Origin: Prevotella vespertina
Lineage (GTDB): Bacteria > Bacteroidota > Bacteroidia > Bacteroidales > Bacteroidaceae
DNA length: 64,000 nucleotides
NCBI RefSeq assembly: GCF_009728485.1
Contig: NZ_VVIQ01000002.1
Location: forward strand, 331,235 to 395,234
Reading direction: 5' to 3'
Shown: positions 56,347 to 64,000 of the stretch, piece by piece
Numbering within the stretch: position 1 is the stretch's first letter
Layout: each line of letters starts with the position of its first letter
Notes under the pieces: model-generated
Database searches by the model: none
What the model saw: the letters and a program-made list of their open reading frames with translations, nothing else
Told to the model about the DNA's origin: nothing
Position numbers and translations under genes: made by a program

Positions 56347-58131
56347 ATGACAAATTTCAAAGACGTCCAGAATGTACAGCCTTTAGCTGACTTCAACTGG
56401 GATGAGTTCGAAAATGGTTCACAATCCGTAGCTAGTAAGGATGACCTTACAAAGGCTTACAACGAAACTCTTAACAAGATCCAGGAACACCAAGTAGTTG
56501 AAGGTACTGTTATTTCAGTTGACAAGAAGGAAGTAGTTGTTAACATCGGCTACAAGAGCGATGGTATTATCCCTGCTTCTGAATTCCGTTACAACCCAGA
56601 TCTCAAACCTGGTGATAAGGTAGAGGTTTATGTAGAGAGCCAAGAAGACAAGCGTGGTCAGCTTGTTCTTTCTCACAAGAAAGCCCGTCTCCAGAAGAGC
56701 TGGGAGAATATCAACAAGGCTTTGGAAAACGATGAAGTTATCCAGGGTTACATCAAGAGCCGCACTAAGGGTGGTATGATTGTTGACGTATTCGGTATTG
56801 AGGCATTCCTTCCAGGCAGCCAGATTGACGTTCATCCTATACGTGACTACGACGTATTCGTTGGTAAGACAATGGAGTTCAAGGTCGTTAAGATCAACCA
56901 AGAGTTCCGTAATGTAGTCGTATCACACAAGGCACTTATCGAGGCAGAGCTTGAAGCTCAACGTAAGGAGATTATCTCTCACTTGGAGAAAGGTCAGATC
57001 CTCGAGGGTACCGTTAAGAACATCACCTCTTATGGTGTATTCGTTGACCTCGGTGGTGTTGACGGACTCGTACACATCACAGACCTATCTTGGGGTCGCG
57101 TAAGTGATCCTCATGAGGTTGTTGCTCTCGACCAGAAGATTAACGTTGTTATCCTCGACTTCGATGAGGAGAAGAAGCGTATCGCTCTCGGTCTCAAGCA
57201 GCTCACTCAGCACCCTTGGGATTCTTTGGATCCTAACCTCAAGGTTGGCGACCACGTTAAGGGTAAGGTAGTTGTTATGGCTGACTACGGTGCATTCGTA
57301 GAGATTCAGCCAGGCGTAGAGGGCTTGATCCACGTTTCAGAGATGAGCTGGAGCCAGCACTTGCGTTCTGCACAGGAGTTCATGAAGGTTGGTGACGAGG
57401 TTGAGGCAGTTATCCTCACACTCGACCGCGACGAGCGTAAGATGTCTCTCGGTATCAAGCAGCTCAAGGAAGACCCATGGGAGGCTATCGAGGTTAAGTA
57501 TCCAGTAGGCTCTAAGCACACTGCAAAGGTTCGCAACTTCACTAACTTCGGTATCTTCGTAGAGCTCGAGGAAGGTGTTGACGGTCTTATCCACATCAGC
57601 GACCTCTCTTGGACTAAGAAGGTTAAGCACCCATCTGAGTTCACATCACAGGGTTCTGAGATTGAGGTTGTTGTTCTCGAAATCGATAAGGAGAATCGTC
57701 GCTTGAGCCTCGGCCACAAGCAGCTCGAGTCTAATCCTTGGGATGAGTACGAGGCAATCTACACTCCAGGTTCAATCCACGAGGGTAAGATTACCGAGTC
57801 TATGGACAAGGGTGCTGTTATCACTCTCAGCGAGGGTGGTGAGGGCTTCGCTACTCCAAAGCACCTTGTTAAGCAGGACGGTACACAGGCTCAGCTTGGT
57901 GAGGTTCTCCCATTCATGGTAATCGAATTCGTTAAGGACACTAAGCGCATCATCCTCTCTCACTCTCGTACATTCGAGGAGGTGAAGGAAGAGCCACGTC
58001 GCCAGCGTCCAGCAGCTCCAGGCAAGCCAAAGGGTGACGCTGCTGCTATCAACAACGTTGCTGCAGGTACATCTCTCGGTGACCTCGGTGTTCTCGCTGA
58101 CTTGAAGAAGAAGATGGAAGGTGGCAAGTAA
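56347..58131 (+). CDS. rpsA: 30S ribosomal protein S1
   Basis: A protein of 594 residues with six S1/OB-fold RNA-binding domains at about 50-110, 131-194, 216-285, 302-371, 388-456 and 475-540. Typical repeats are ILEGTVKNITSYGVFVDLGG, GLVHITDLSWG and GLIHVSEMSW. The tail is proline-, glycine- and lysine-rich. S1 helps unwind and load mRNA on the ribosome, of special weight in Bacteroidetes, where Shine-Dalgarno sites are rarely used. Codon choice is strongly biased, as expected of a highly expressed gene. Single-gene unit with its own promoter and terminator. Confidence 0.97.
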   Translation: MTNFKDVQNVQPLADFNWDEFENGSQSVASKDDLTKAYNETLNKIQEHQVVEGTVISVDKKEVVVNIGYKSDGIIPASEFRYNPDLKPGDKVEVYVESQEDKRGQLVLSHKKARLQKSWENINKALENDEVIQGYIKSRTKGGMIVDVFGIEAFLPGSQIDVHPIRDYDVFVGKTMEFKVVKINQEFRNVVVSHKALIEAELEAQRKEIISHLEKGQILEGTVKNITSYGVFVDLGGVDGLVHITDLSWGRVSDPHEVVALDQKINVVILDFDEEKKRIALGLKQLTQHPWDSLDPNLKVGDHVKGKVVVMADYGAFVEIQPGVEGLIHVSEMSWSQHLRSAQEFMKVGDEVEAVILTLDRDERKMSLGIKQLKEDPWEAIEVKYPVGSKHTAKVRNFTNFGIFVELEEGVDGLIHISDLSWTKKVKHPSEFTSQGSEIEVVVLEIDKENRRLSLGHKQLESNPWDEYEAIYTPGSIHEGKITESMDKGAVITLSEGGEGFATPKHLVKQDGTQAQLGEVLPFMVIEFVKDTKRIILSHSRTFEEVKEEPRRQRPAAPGKPKGDAAAINNVAAGTSLGDLGVLADLKKKMEGGK

Positions 58132-58160
58132 TTTGCGCACTAAAATCTAACATAAATAAA

Positions 58161-58194
58161 AAGAGTATCAAGTTTTCTTGGTACTCTTTTTTTA
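58161..58194 (+). terminator. Terminator of rpsA
   Basis: A 12-bp stem AAGAGTATCAAG (58161-58172) and CTTGGTACTCTT (58177-58188) with one wobble pair and a TTTT loop, followed by a run of T. Confidence 0.9.
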
Positions 58195-58370
58195 TTCTCT
58201 TAGCTCTTTTTTGATTAGAACACCTATTCATATATAGGACTATCGTAATTGCATATCGGCTGTGCACTACAACGGAGCCTTATCTTTACCAATCTTGTTC
58301 TTATGTGAAACGAAAAGAATGTACGCTCACAAATACCAGCTCACTCCCTAATTGTTAATTAAGAAACTGC

Positions 58371-58401
58371 TTGAAACTTTCCATTAAATTCAGTATCTTT
58401 G
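58371..58401 (+). promoter_or_regulatory. Promoter of the DUF389 gene
   Basis: TTG (58371-58373), 20 bases, TATCTTTG (58394-58401). The ATG is at 58415, so the leader is very short. Confidence 0.7.
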
Positions 58402-58414
58402 CAAAAAAAACAAA

Positions 58415-59767
58415 ATGCAGGAAAATAACAATCAAACTTTATGGCAGATAATTAAGAGTTATTTCAATGTCTTACCTGACAAAGACGGCGAAAAATATGT
58501 TATTAAACAAATAACTAATGGCATCAACTTTCAAGGTTCTAATCTCTGGATACTTATCTTTGCCGTATTTATTGCATCCTTAGGCTTAAATGTCAATTCA
58601 ACAGCAGTAATTATTGGTGCTATGCTCATCTCTCCACTGATGGGACCAATCATCGGTATGGGATTAGCTCTTGGAATTGCTGACTTGGACTTGTTCAAAC
58701 AGTCCATAAAAAACTATTTGGTAAGTACGTTCATTAGCGTTGTTACTGCAGCAATCTACTTTACACTTTCACCTATCACGGATGCTCAATCCGAACTCTT
58801 AGCACGCACATCGCCTACACTTTATGACGTATTGATAGCTCTTTTTGGTGGTGCTGCTGGATTCTTAGCTATGTCAACAAAAGGAAGAAACAACGTGGTG
58901 CCGGGTGTTGCCATTGCCACAGCCTTAATGCCACCCCTTTGTACAGCAGGTTATGGACTTGCCGTACAAAACACATCCTACTTCCTTGGGGCATTTTACC
59001 TTTATTTCATCAATACTGTTTTCATTGCTTTTACAACCTGTCTTGGTGTACGCTTTCTGCATTTTCATAGAAAGCAGTTTATCAATCGTGAACAAATGAG
59101 ACGAGTAAATTTTTACATCGTCAGCATTATCATTATCACAATTATCCCTGCAAGCTACATGACATGGAACATCATTAAGCAAAGTGTATTTGAAAATAAC
59201 ATAGAGAATTTCGTTACAAAGGAACTTAATTATAGCGGAACAAACATTCTCTCACACCAATACGACCTAAAAACCAAAACCCTCCATGTGGTAGCGGTGG
59301 GCAATCCGATATCAACTGATTCGATAGCTAAAGCACAAAAAACGATGACTAATTATCAGCTTGATGGCTACGTACTAAAGGTGATACAAGGATCTAACTC
59401 TGATAGCTTATTACTCCTACAGCACAAGAATAAAGGTCAGTTGATGGTAGGAGAAAAAAATACGGCTGAATGGCAAGAACTTGCATATAACAACGATGTG
59501 CTAAAGAAGGAACTAACTTCTTATACACGTTATCCAGTACTTGCTAACGACATGAAAGAAGAACTTAAAGTCGTATGCCCCTCGGCTAAGAGTATTATGC
59601 TTTCAAAAGCATCTGAGTCTTTCGTTGATTCTGCTTCAATTAAAAATCATATCGTGGCTATAGTCAAAACAAACAAGCCTCTTGCCAAAGACAACAGAAA
59701 ACAGCTATATGACTGGCTTAAAGTGAAAGTAAAATCCGACAGCCTTGAATTAATTATTTTACCATAA
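58415..59767 (+). CDS. DUF389 (TIGR00341) integral membrane protein
   Basis: A protein of 450 residues. After a short cytoplasmic start, about six membrane helices span 45-280. The family signature is NSTAVIIGAMLISPLMGPII (near 67), followed by GAAGFLAMSTKGRNNVVPGV and AIATALMPPLCTAGYGLAVQ. The C-terminal third is soluble and mixed alpha/beta. The family is widespread in bacteria and archaea without an agreed function; transport is often suggested. The gene is flanked by its own promoter and terminator. Confidence 0.85.
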   Translation: MQENNNQTLWQIIKSYFNVLPDKDGEKYVIKQITNGINFQGSNLWILIFAVFIASLGLNVNSTAVIIGAMLISPLMGPIIGMGLALGIADLDLFKQSIKNYLVSTFISVVTAAIYFTLSPITDAQSELLARTSPTLYDVLIALFGGAAGFLAMSTKGRNNVVPGVAIATALMPPLCTAGYGLAVQNTSYFLGAFYLYFINTVFIAFTTCLGVRFLHFHRKQFINREQMRRVNFYIVSIIIITIIPASYMTWNIIKQSVFENNIENFVTKELNYSGTNILSHQYDLKTKTLHVVAVGNPISTDSIAKAQKTMTNYQLDGYVLKVIQGSNSDSLLLLQHKNKGQLMVGEKNTAEWQELAYNNDVLKKELTSYTRYPVLANDMKEELKVVCPSAKSIMLSKASESFVDSASIKNHIVAIVKTNKPLAKDNRKQLYDWLKVKVKSDSLELIILP

Positions 59768-59794
59768 TAGTAGTATTATGCAAGAGTAAAAAAT

Positions 59795-59823
59795 ACCAAA
59801 CCATCACGGGTTTGGTTTTTTTT
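59795..59823 (+). terminator. Terminator of the DUF389 gene
   Basis: ACCAAACC (59795-59802) and GGTTTGGT (59809-59816) form an 8-bp stem with a 6-nt loop, then an eight-base T run. Confidence 0.9.
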
Positions 59824-60106
59824 ATACTTACATACATAAACAAAAACTTTAAAATTGAATGTAGAAGATAGTTATATAGACTTGACTTTTTTTGTAAAAA
59901 TTGTATTGCTATCAAGTAAACATTGTTTTTAAAAGCACTGATAGTGATTTTTATTAATATATAAAATATTATCACAATAACCATGGAAAATGTTATTCTT
60001 TATAAAATTACCACACAATTCTCACATCAATATTGCTTATATCAAATTTACTTGTTATATTTACAACGACGGCATATTTTAAACTAATTAAAACATATCT
60101 AAGACT

Positions 60107-60413
60107 ATGTCGAAAATTGGAAGCATTTTATTAGGAGTAGCAGCTGGAACAGTTGCAGGTATAGGTGTACTTTTTGTACTTGACAAGGATAAAACCTTAT
60201 GTAAAAAAGAATTCTATAGGCGATAAAGTTGATGAACTAAAAGACCAAATAGATAGTCTTACAAGAAAAATGCGTGATAAATCAATGGAGTTAAAAGGCA
60301 CTTTAGAAGAAAAGGTTGACAATCTTTTATCAGATTCAGACAGTAAACCTGAAGACCTTGTTAAACTATTAGAAAAGAAATTAGCGTCATTGAAAGAAAA
60401 AGTTAAGAAATAA
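60107..60413 (+). pseudogene. YtxH-like small membrane protein, frameshifted
   Basis: From ATG 60107 the frame reads MSKIGSILLGVAAGTVAGIG, then VLFVLDKDKTLCKK, the glycine-rich single helix typical of YtxH-like proteins, and stops at 60225. The coiled-coil remainder (GDKVDELKDQIDSLTRKMRD and onward to 60413) is in the next frame. The frames join in a run of six A (60203-60208); five A would give one protein of about 101 residues. Mutation, phase-variable slippage or a sequencing error are all possible. YtxH-like proteins are small envelope-stress-associated proteins of unclear role. Confidence 0.7.
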
Positions 60414-61108
60414 CTTAGTCAATTAGTGCCCTTAAAATAAATTACTTTGCAGATAACAATATAGAGTAAACACGCATTAGCTAAACGCTATATTAGTTAC
60501 ACATAGTAAATCATAGAAGAAAGGTCATAGATAGTTCTGCGTAAATTCCATTATCAAAAAGAGTCAACAACTTATCTTAAAGCACACAACAGATTTCAAA
60601 AAAAACATTACAAACTCAATAGACTATCTCACTTTAAAAGAAAGGAAAATTCATCCTTTTAGCATCTTTACAACAATCTGTTTATCAAGTTATTACAAAA
60701 TAGCAGCGTAAGATAATTATAAAAATATATCTGTCTGAAAATAAAGAAGTTACCTTGCTGATGCAACAAAACTGGTAACGATTTAGAAACGAGCGAGCTA
60801 CTTGGCTTCGCTGTTTTCTGCCTAACAAAGAACGCTTGTTATTCTGTCTGCAAAGATAATATTTTGTTACCGAAGAACAAGCGTTTTGGATGAAATATAC
60901 CTATAATTTTTATCTTTCTATCAACTATATGAGATTATAGAATCTGTTACAAACCGAAATTAGAAACAGATCGTTTTATCATAAAAGCGAAAAAATAAAT
61001 ATTTTTTTGGCACCATAATTGCTATTTTGCTTTTAAATATGCTGTTATTGCACCGTAGCGGAATCGGAAGGACACCGTAAGCAAAACTATCAACTAAAAA
61101 TTATTGAT
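60414..61108. other. Gene-free AT-rich stretch, likely element boundary
   Basis: No convincing open frame. It contains an inverted pair AACGCTTGTT (60831-60840) and AACAAGCGTT (60876-60885) and a minus-strand TATCTTTG (60851-60858) between the arms with no gene in reach. It separates core genes from the mobilization genes, so the left end of the second mobile element may lie here. I cannot define an attachment site. Confidence 0.4.
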
Positions 61109-61342
61109 ATGAGAAAAGAAATTCATATCGTTTCTAATCCAGACGGAGGGTGGGACGCAAAGCGACCAAATGCAGACAGAGCCTCAAAACACTTTGAAAC
61201 AAAGAAGGAGGCAATGGACTGGGGACGTGATCTTGCCAAGAAAGAAGGGGCAGAACTTATTCCTCATGGAAAGGATGGTAAGATTCAGAATCCTAATAGT
61301 TATGGTAATGACTCTTGCCCTCCAAAAGACAGGAAACATTAA
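61109..61342 (+). CDS. DUF2188 domain protein
   Basis: A protein of 77 residues: EIHIVSNPDGGWDAKRPNAD, then ASKHFETKKEAMDWGRDLAK and GAELIPHGKDGKIQNPNSYG. This is the DUF2188 fold, a small beta-beta-alpha unit common in bacteria, function unknown. The HGKDGKI core is the family hallmark. It converges on the relaxase gene and may be cargo of the element. Confidence 0.8.
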   Translation: MRKEIHIVSNPDGGWDAKRPNADRASKHFETKKEAMDWGRDLAKKEGAELIPHGKDGKIQNPNSYGNDSCPPKDRKH

Positions 61343-61424
61343 CGTCATCTAAGAAGACAGGGAGTGTCAAATTGGCACTCCCTACTAGTTTATCACCATG
61401 AAACAAAAGAGCCTATCAACTGCA

Positions 61425-62486
61425 TCATAGTCTTCGTCCTCTCTTTTTCTTGTTAGTTTGGAATCTGAGCTTGCGTTGCCATGCTGCTTCTGCATAATCT
61501 TCGCAATGTGCTGCTGGGGTTATCATTCCGCCCAGTCCCTCCACCAAATCATCGGCTGTGCTAATGGCTGTATCTGCCACTTCTCTTACAATCTGTGAGA
61601 TTTGTAGAGAATCCTTAGTTGGTTGTGGACTGTATGAACGGCTTGGGGGTACGAGCTGATAGTCTGAATTCTTTGCATCTGTATGCTCTGCCGAATTATG
61701 TATTTCTTGAGCAGGTGCATTGGTCTTGACTTTCTGACTTGCCTCGAAATTCTTCTGCAAGGAACGATAACCAAACACCCTGCCGACTTCCGAAGCCTTG
61801 AACGTATGTTCTCCGTATGAGAACTTTAAGCCATAAACATTACCTTGCTTGTTCTTCATACGCTCTATAATAATGCCGTTTTTGTTCAATTCATAAAGGA
61901 ACATGGAGTGTCCCGTGATACCTGTTCCTTTGTACTTGTCAAGCAGGGCATAACAAACATTCTGTACTTGATGCTTTGTTTGCTCTCTCGTAGGATTGGC
62001 TTTTGCCTTTTGGTATTTCCTTTCCGCCTTAACCTCTTTTGCAATAGTCAAACCTTTCTCTCTGCTTATTTCCTCCGCCACTCTCGCTGCCCTGTTGCTC
62101 ACAAAAGTGGTATCATAGACTTCTCCATAAAGGCTGATACGGTTGGCAATGATGTGAATGTGTCTATTATCGGTGTCCTTGTGCGTTACCGCCACCCATT
62201 GATGGTTGTCAAGTCCCATTCGCTTGGCAAACAAATGGGCTATCCGCATCAGTTCGGACACGGGCAGTCTTTCCTCGTCTTGTGGTGCGATACCTATTTC
62301 GATACGGAGAAACTTGTTCCTGCAACGGCTGTTATAGTCGCTGACCACTTTCATTTCCTCATAGATAGTCTTTGGATCTCTGCTGCAAAGATTGTGGAAG
62401 GCAAGCCGATAGCCGAGCTTGCCCTCTCTGAAGATATAGTCCAGAGCCGTGCTGCCATGCGCTATCGCCTTACATTTTCCTATCAT
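61425..62486 (-). CDS. mobB: MobB-type relaxase (mobilization nuclease)
   Basis: A protein of 353 residues. The N-terminal relaxase domain carries the paired-histidine metal site in KDTDNRHIHIIANRISLYGE (near 105-122) and VAVTHKD just before. A likely nucleophile tyrosine lies near the N-terminus (ALDYIFREGKLGYRLAFH). Such enzymes nick oriT and carry the strand into a recipient using another element's secretion system. The C-terminal 120 residues are low in known motifs. The start overlaps the MobC gene by 17 bases. Unlike the relaxase near 23.6 kb, this one is intact. Confidence 0.88.
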   Translation of the reverse strand: MIGKCKAIAHGSTALDYIFREGKLGYRLAFHNLCSRDPKTIYEEMKVVSDYNSRCRNKFLRIEIGIAPQDEERLPVSELMRIAHLFAKRMGLDNHQWVAVTHKDTDNRHIHIIANRISLYGEVYDTTFVSNRAARVAEEISREKGLTIAKEVKAERKYQKAKANPTREQTKHQVQNVCYALLDKYKGTGITGHSMFLYELNKNGIIIERMKNKQGNVYGLKFSYGEHTFKASEVGRVFGYRSLQKNFEASQKVKTNAPAQEIHNSAEHTDAKNSDYQLVPPSRSYSPQPTKDSLQISQIVREVADTAISTADDLVEGLGGMITPAAHCEDYAEAAWQRKLRFQTNKKKRGRRL

Positions 62487-62901
62487 CTCTTGTTAGATTT
62501 AAGACCTTATATATCTCATCGTTCACATGAAAATGGGGGTCGTAAAATCGCTTAAATGCCTCTTTGGCACATAGCGAAAGGTTCTGTGTAATATGTACCC
62601 ATCTCTCATCTTTTACTTTGATGAGGTTAGAAATCTGCCCGTAGAACCGTCCTGTATGCTGAAGTATACAAATGGCTTCCCTTTCATTGTCGGTCATCTT
62701 GGGAACGGCTGCCACCTCTCCACTTAGGAGTATCTCACGGCAGTAATCGGAGAACTTACGCCCCGCACTTTCCGCCTTTGACTTAATACGCTGCTTTTCC
62801 TCTAAGGTGCATCTTACCTTGATGAACTCTGTCTTATTCATCTTCTGCTCTTCTTTATTCTGTTGCTGCCATTTAGCAGTCTTTCCTTTGCGTCTGTTCA
62901 T
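62470..62901 (-). CDS. mobC: MobC-type mobilization accessory protein
   Basis: A protein of 143 residues. The basic start (MNRRKGKTAKWQQQNKEE) may be shorter in vivo, since MNKTEFIKVRCTLEEKQRIK from M21 is a good alternative. The MobC-type domain includes AGRKFSDYCREILLSGEV and YGQISNLIKVKDERWVHIT. It assists relaxase binding at oriT. The probable oriT is just upstream. Confidence 0.78.
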   Translation of the reverse strand: MNRRKGKTAKWQQQNKEEQKMNKTEFIKVRCTLEEKQRIKSKAESAGRKFSDYCREILLSGEVAAVPKMTDNEREAICILQHTGRFYGQISNLIKVKDERWVHITQNLSLCAKEAFKRFYDPHFHVNDEIYKVLNLTRDDRKM

Positions 62902-62989
62902 ATAAGCCTCTTTGAAAGTTAATCATTATAGATGATTCATTGTCTCTTAATTCTTGAATGCTGACCGATGAGAACGGAGTGATTACGGT

Positions 62990-63045
62990 CTAATCTCCCC
63001 GACAGTCCGACGAGGGGAGCAAGAGCAGTTTGTGGGTACAAACTG
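62990..63045. other. Probable origin of transfer (oriT)
   Basis: Two inverted repeats sit upstream of mobC: CTCCCC...GGGGAG (about 62994-63019) and the perfect palindrome CAGTTTGTGGGTACAAACTG (63026-63045). Nested dyads in a non-coding gap directly before mob genes are the usual form of oriT. The nick site cannot be placed. Confidence 0.5.
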
Positions 63046-63169
63046 ACGTCTTGCAATGCTACCGAACAAACCATTTACGCTTAAAACGTTTTATAGCTTA
63101 AAAACGAATGCCGTGCATTCTATGACTAACTGCGTTCGTGGCATTCTCATAGAGAACTACGCCGAAGAA

Positions 63170-63279
63170 GAAAAGGTAGACCCTTTTAGCAAAAAAGGTA
63201 GACCTATTTGCTCGAAAAGGTAGACCTATTTTGAAGAAAGGGTAGACCTTTTTCCAGAAAACCGTCTACCTTTTCTTAC
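63170..63279. repeat. 22-bp-period tandem array H on the mobile element
   Basis: Five units start at 63170, 63192, 63214, 63236 and 63258. Four share GAAAAGGTAGACCTATTT. The fifth is inverted (CGTCTACCTTTTC), so the array ends in a hairpin with the unit before it. It ends 3 bases before the stop of the DUF3408 gene and may act as its 3' structure. Confidence 0.88.
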
Positions 63280-63282
63280 GGC

Positions 63283-63717
63283 TTACAGTCTTCTCCATTT
63301 CTCTATGTCTTCACCATATTCCTCCAGATGCTGACGCACGATGTTCTCAACAAAGCTTGAAAGGTTGCTGCCCCTGTCGCCTAATCTACGCACAATAAAG
63401 TCGGCACGTTCCTGTGTCTCCCTGCTCAGATAGACAGCCTTACGATTGTTTAACTTAGTCGGCACAAGATAGGCTTGCTTGTAGGCTTCGAGTGTTTTCT
63501 TTCTCATCTTGGCACTGATACGTCTTTGAACAGTTGCACTCTCAGTGTTCCGTGCAGGGTCGGAGTGCATGGTATTCTCTGTGTCCTGCTTGTTTGTTGG
63601 TCTTTCTCTTTCAGGAACCGCAGTCGCTTCTTGTGAAGTAGATTCGTCCTCTGCTTCATCTTCCACGCCCAAGAACCATGAAAGGTCTTTGTCGCTCATC
63701 ATAGTTTTCTTTTCCAT
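63283..63717 (-). CDS. DUF3408 family protein of mobile element
   Basis: A protein of 144 residues. The acidic disordered first half (VEDEAEDESTSQEATAVPER) is followed by a basic linker and a compact C-terminal domain with YLSRETQERADFIVRRLGDR and SNLSSFVENIVRQHLEEYGE. This is the DUF3408 layout, which resembles ribbon-helix-helix DNA-binding proteins and is usually encoded near primase and mob genes. It may partition or regulate the element. It starts 2 bases after the primase stop. Confidence 0.8.
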   Translation of the reverse strand: MEKKTMMSDKDLSWFLGVEDEAEDESTSQEATAVPERERPTNKQDTENTMHSDPARNTESATVQRRISAKMRKKTLEAYKQAYLVPTKLNNRKAVYLSRETQERADFIVRRLGDRGSNLSSFVENIVRQHLEEYGEDIEKWRRL

Positions 63718-63719
63718 TT

Positions 63720-64000
63720 CTATTTCATTTTAAGTTTGACTTGTTTTGATTTCTTGTTTTGTCCTGTAATTGATATGTGTGTCTGTTCCTGCGCTTTCCG
63801 TTTCTGCTGCTCACGGGCACGGCTGACATGATATTCGTTGAGATCCTTGAAGTCTTTGTAATGTATGTTCATGTCCTCAACATGGAAGCCTGCCTTTATG
63901 AAATCTTGAACAGCCCTCCGTCCTGCTTCGTCATTGTCAAGGAAGGAACGGATATGGGTGAGGTGTCGGTCATTCAAATAGCGGATAGTCCTTGCCACGT
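63720..64000 (-). CDS. Toprim-type primase, 5' part outside the window
   Basis: Only the last 93 codons are visible; the frame runs off the right edge, so the GTG at 63998 is not the real start. The toprim segment IRSFLDNDEAGRRAVQDFIK shows the DxDxxG-type metal site in a DND variant. YKDFKDLNEYHVSRAREQQK is the usual C-terminal end. It parallels the frameshifted primase at 24.1-25.0 kb, but the two are different sequences. Confidence 0.8.
   Translation of the reverse strand, partial: VARTIRYLNDRHLTHIRSFLDNDEAGRRAVQDFIKAGFHVEDMNIHYKDFKDLNEYHVSRAREQQKRKAQEQTHISITGQNKKSKQVKLKMK

Noticed and set aside
61845..62555. 236-codon plus-strand frame opposite the relaxase and mobC genes
   Set aside because: The minus-strand relaxase motifs are convincing; the opposite frame has none.
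1340..63279. CRISPR arrays
   Set aside because: The 22-bp arrays have no unique spacers and no cas genes occur in the window. The 94-bp repeat is also contiguous.

Overview
The window looks like chromosomal DNA of an oral or gut Prevotella or a close relative (Bacteroidales). The basis is SusC/SusD-type outer-membrane genes, promoters with the Bacteroidetes -7 box TAnnTTTG and a -33 TTTG/TTG box, Na+-NQR genes in the order A-F, a 594-residue ribosomal protein S1, and MobC/relaxase/DUF3408 modules typical of Bacteroidales mobile elements. Species assignment is inference.

Region 1 (1-14.9 kb) is a host-glycoprotein utilisation locus. It holds an M64 peptidase (cut by the left edge), a secreted double esterase (GDSL plus sialate O-acetylesterase), a serine-type S1 sulfatase, and a five-gene minus-strand operon: SusC-like receptor, SusD-like lipoprotein, HExxH zinc lipoprotein, DUF4302 lipoprotein and a BACON-like lipoprotein. 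No glycoside hydrolase is visible. The set suggests that sulfate and acetyl decorations are removed from mucin-like glycoproteins, peptide bonds are cut, and the products are imported.

Region 2 (14.9-45.2 kb) is an accessory island next to a tRNA-Ser(UGA) gene. It contains an Mpi-like serine invertase, an AbiEi/AbiEii operon with an attached PP2C phosphatase, a decayed mobilizable element (DUF3853, AAA ATPase, frameshifted primase, MobC, truncated relaxase, traN and methylase/helicase fragments), and a two-gene putative restriction system (PLD-SNF2 helicase plus Eco57I-type methylase) under a small Xre protein. Behind the methylase lies a scrambled second copy of its specificity region. An ASCH protein, a DUF2130 coiled-coil protein and a complete type I hsdM-hsdS-hsdR operon with a WYL regulator follow.

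Region 3 (45.5-60.4 kb) is core genome: nqrABCDEF, a TamB-like protein, rpsA, a DUF389 membrane protein and a frameshifted YtxH-like gene. Region 4 (61.1-64 kb) is the edge of a second mobilizable element: DUF2188 protein, relaxase, MobC, a probable oriT, DUF3408 protein and a primase cut by the right edge.

The most unusual structure is not a gene. Seven separate intergenic sites carry short tandem arrays with exactly the same 22-bp period and 4-5 units. Most units are imperfect palindromes, but the sequence is largely unrelated from site to site. Two arrays sit inside the nqr and hsd operons and one sits on the mobile element. One lies inside a 30-bp inverted repeat, giving a MITE-like layout.
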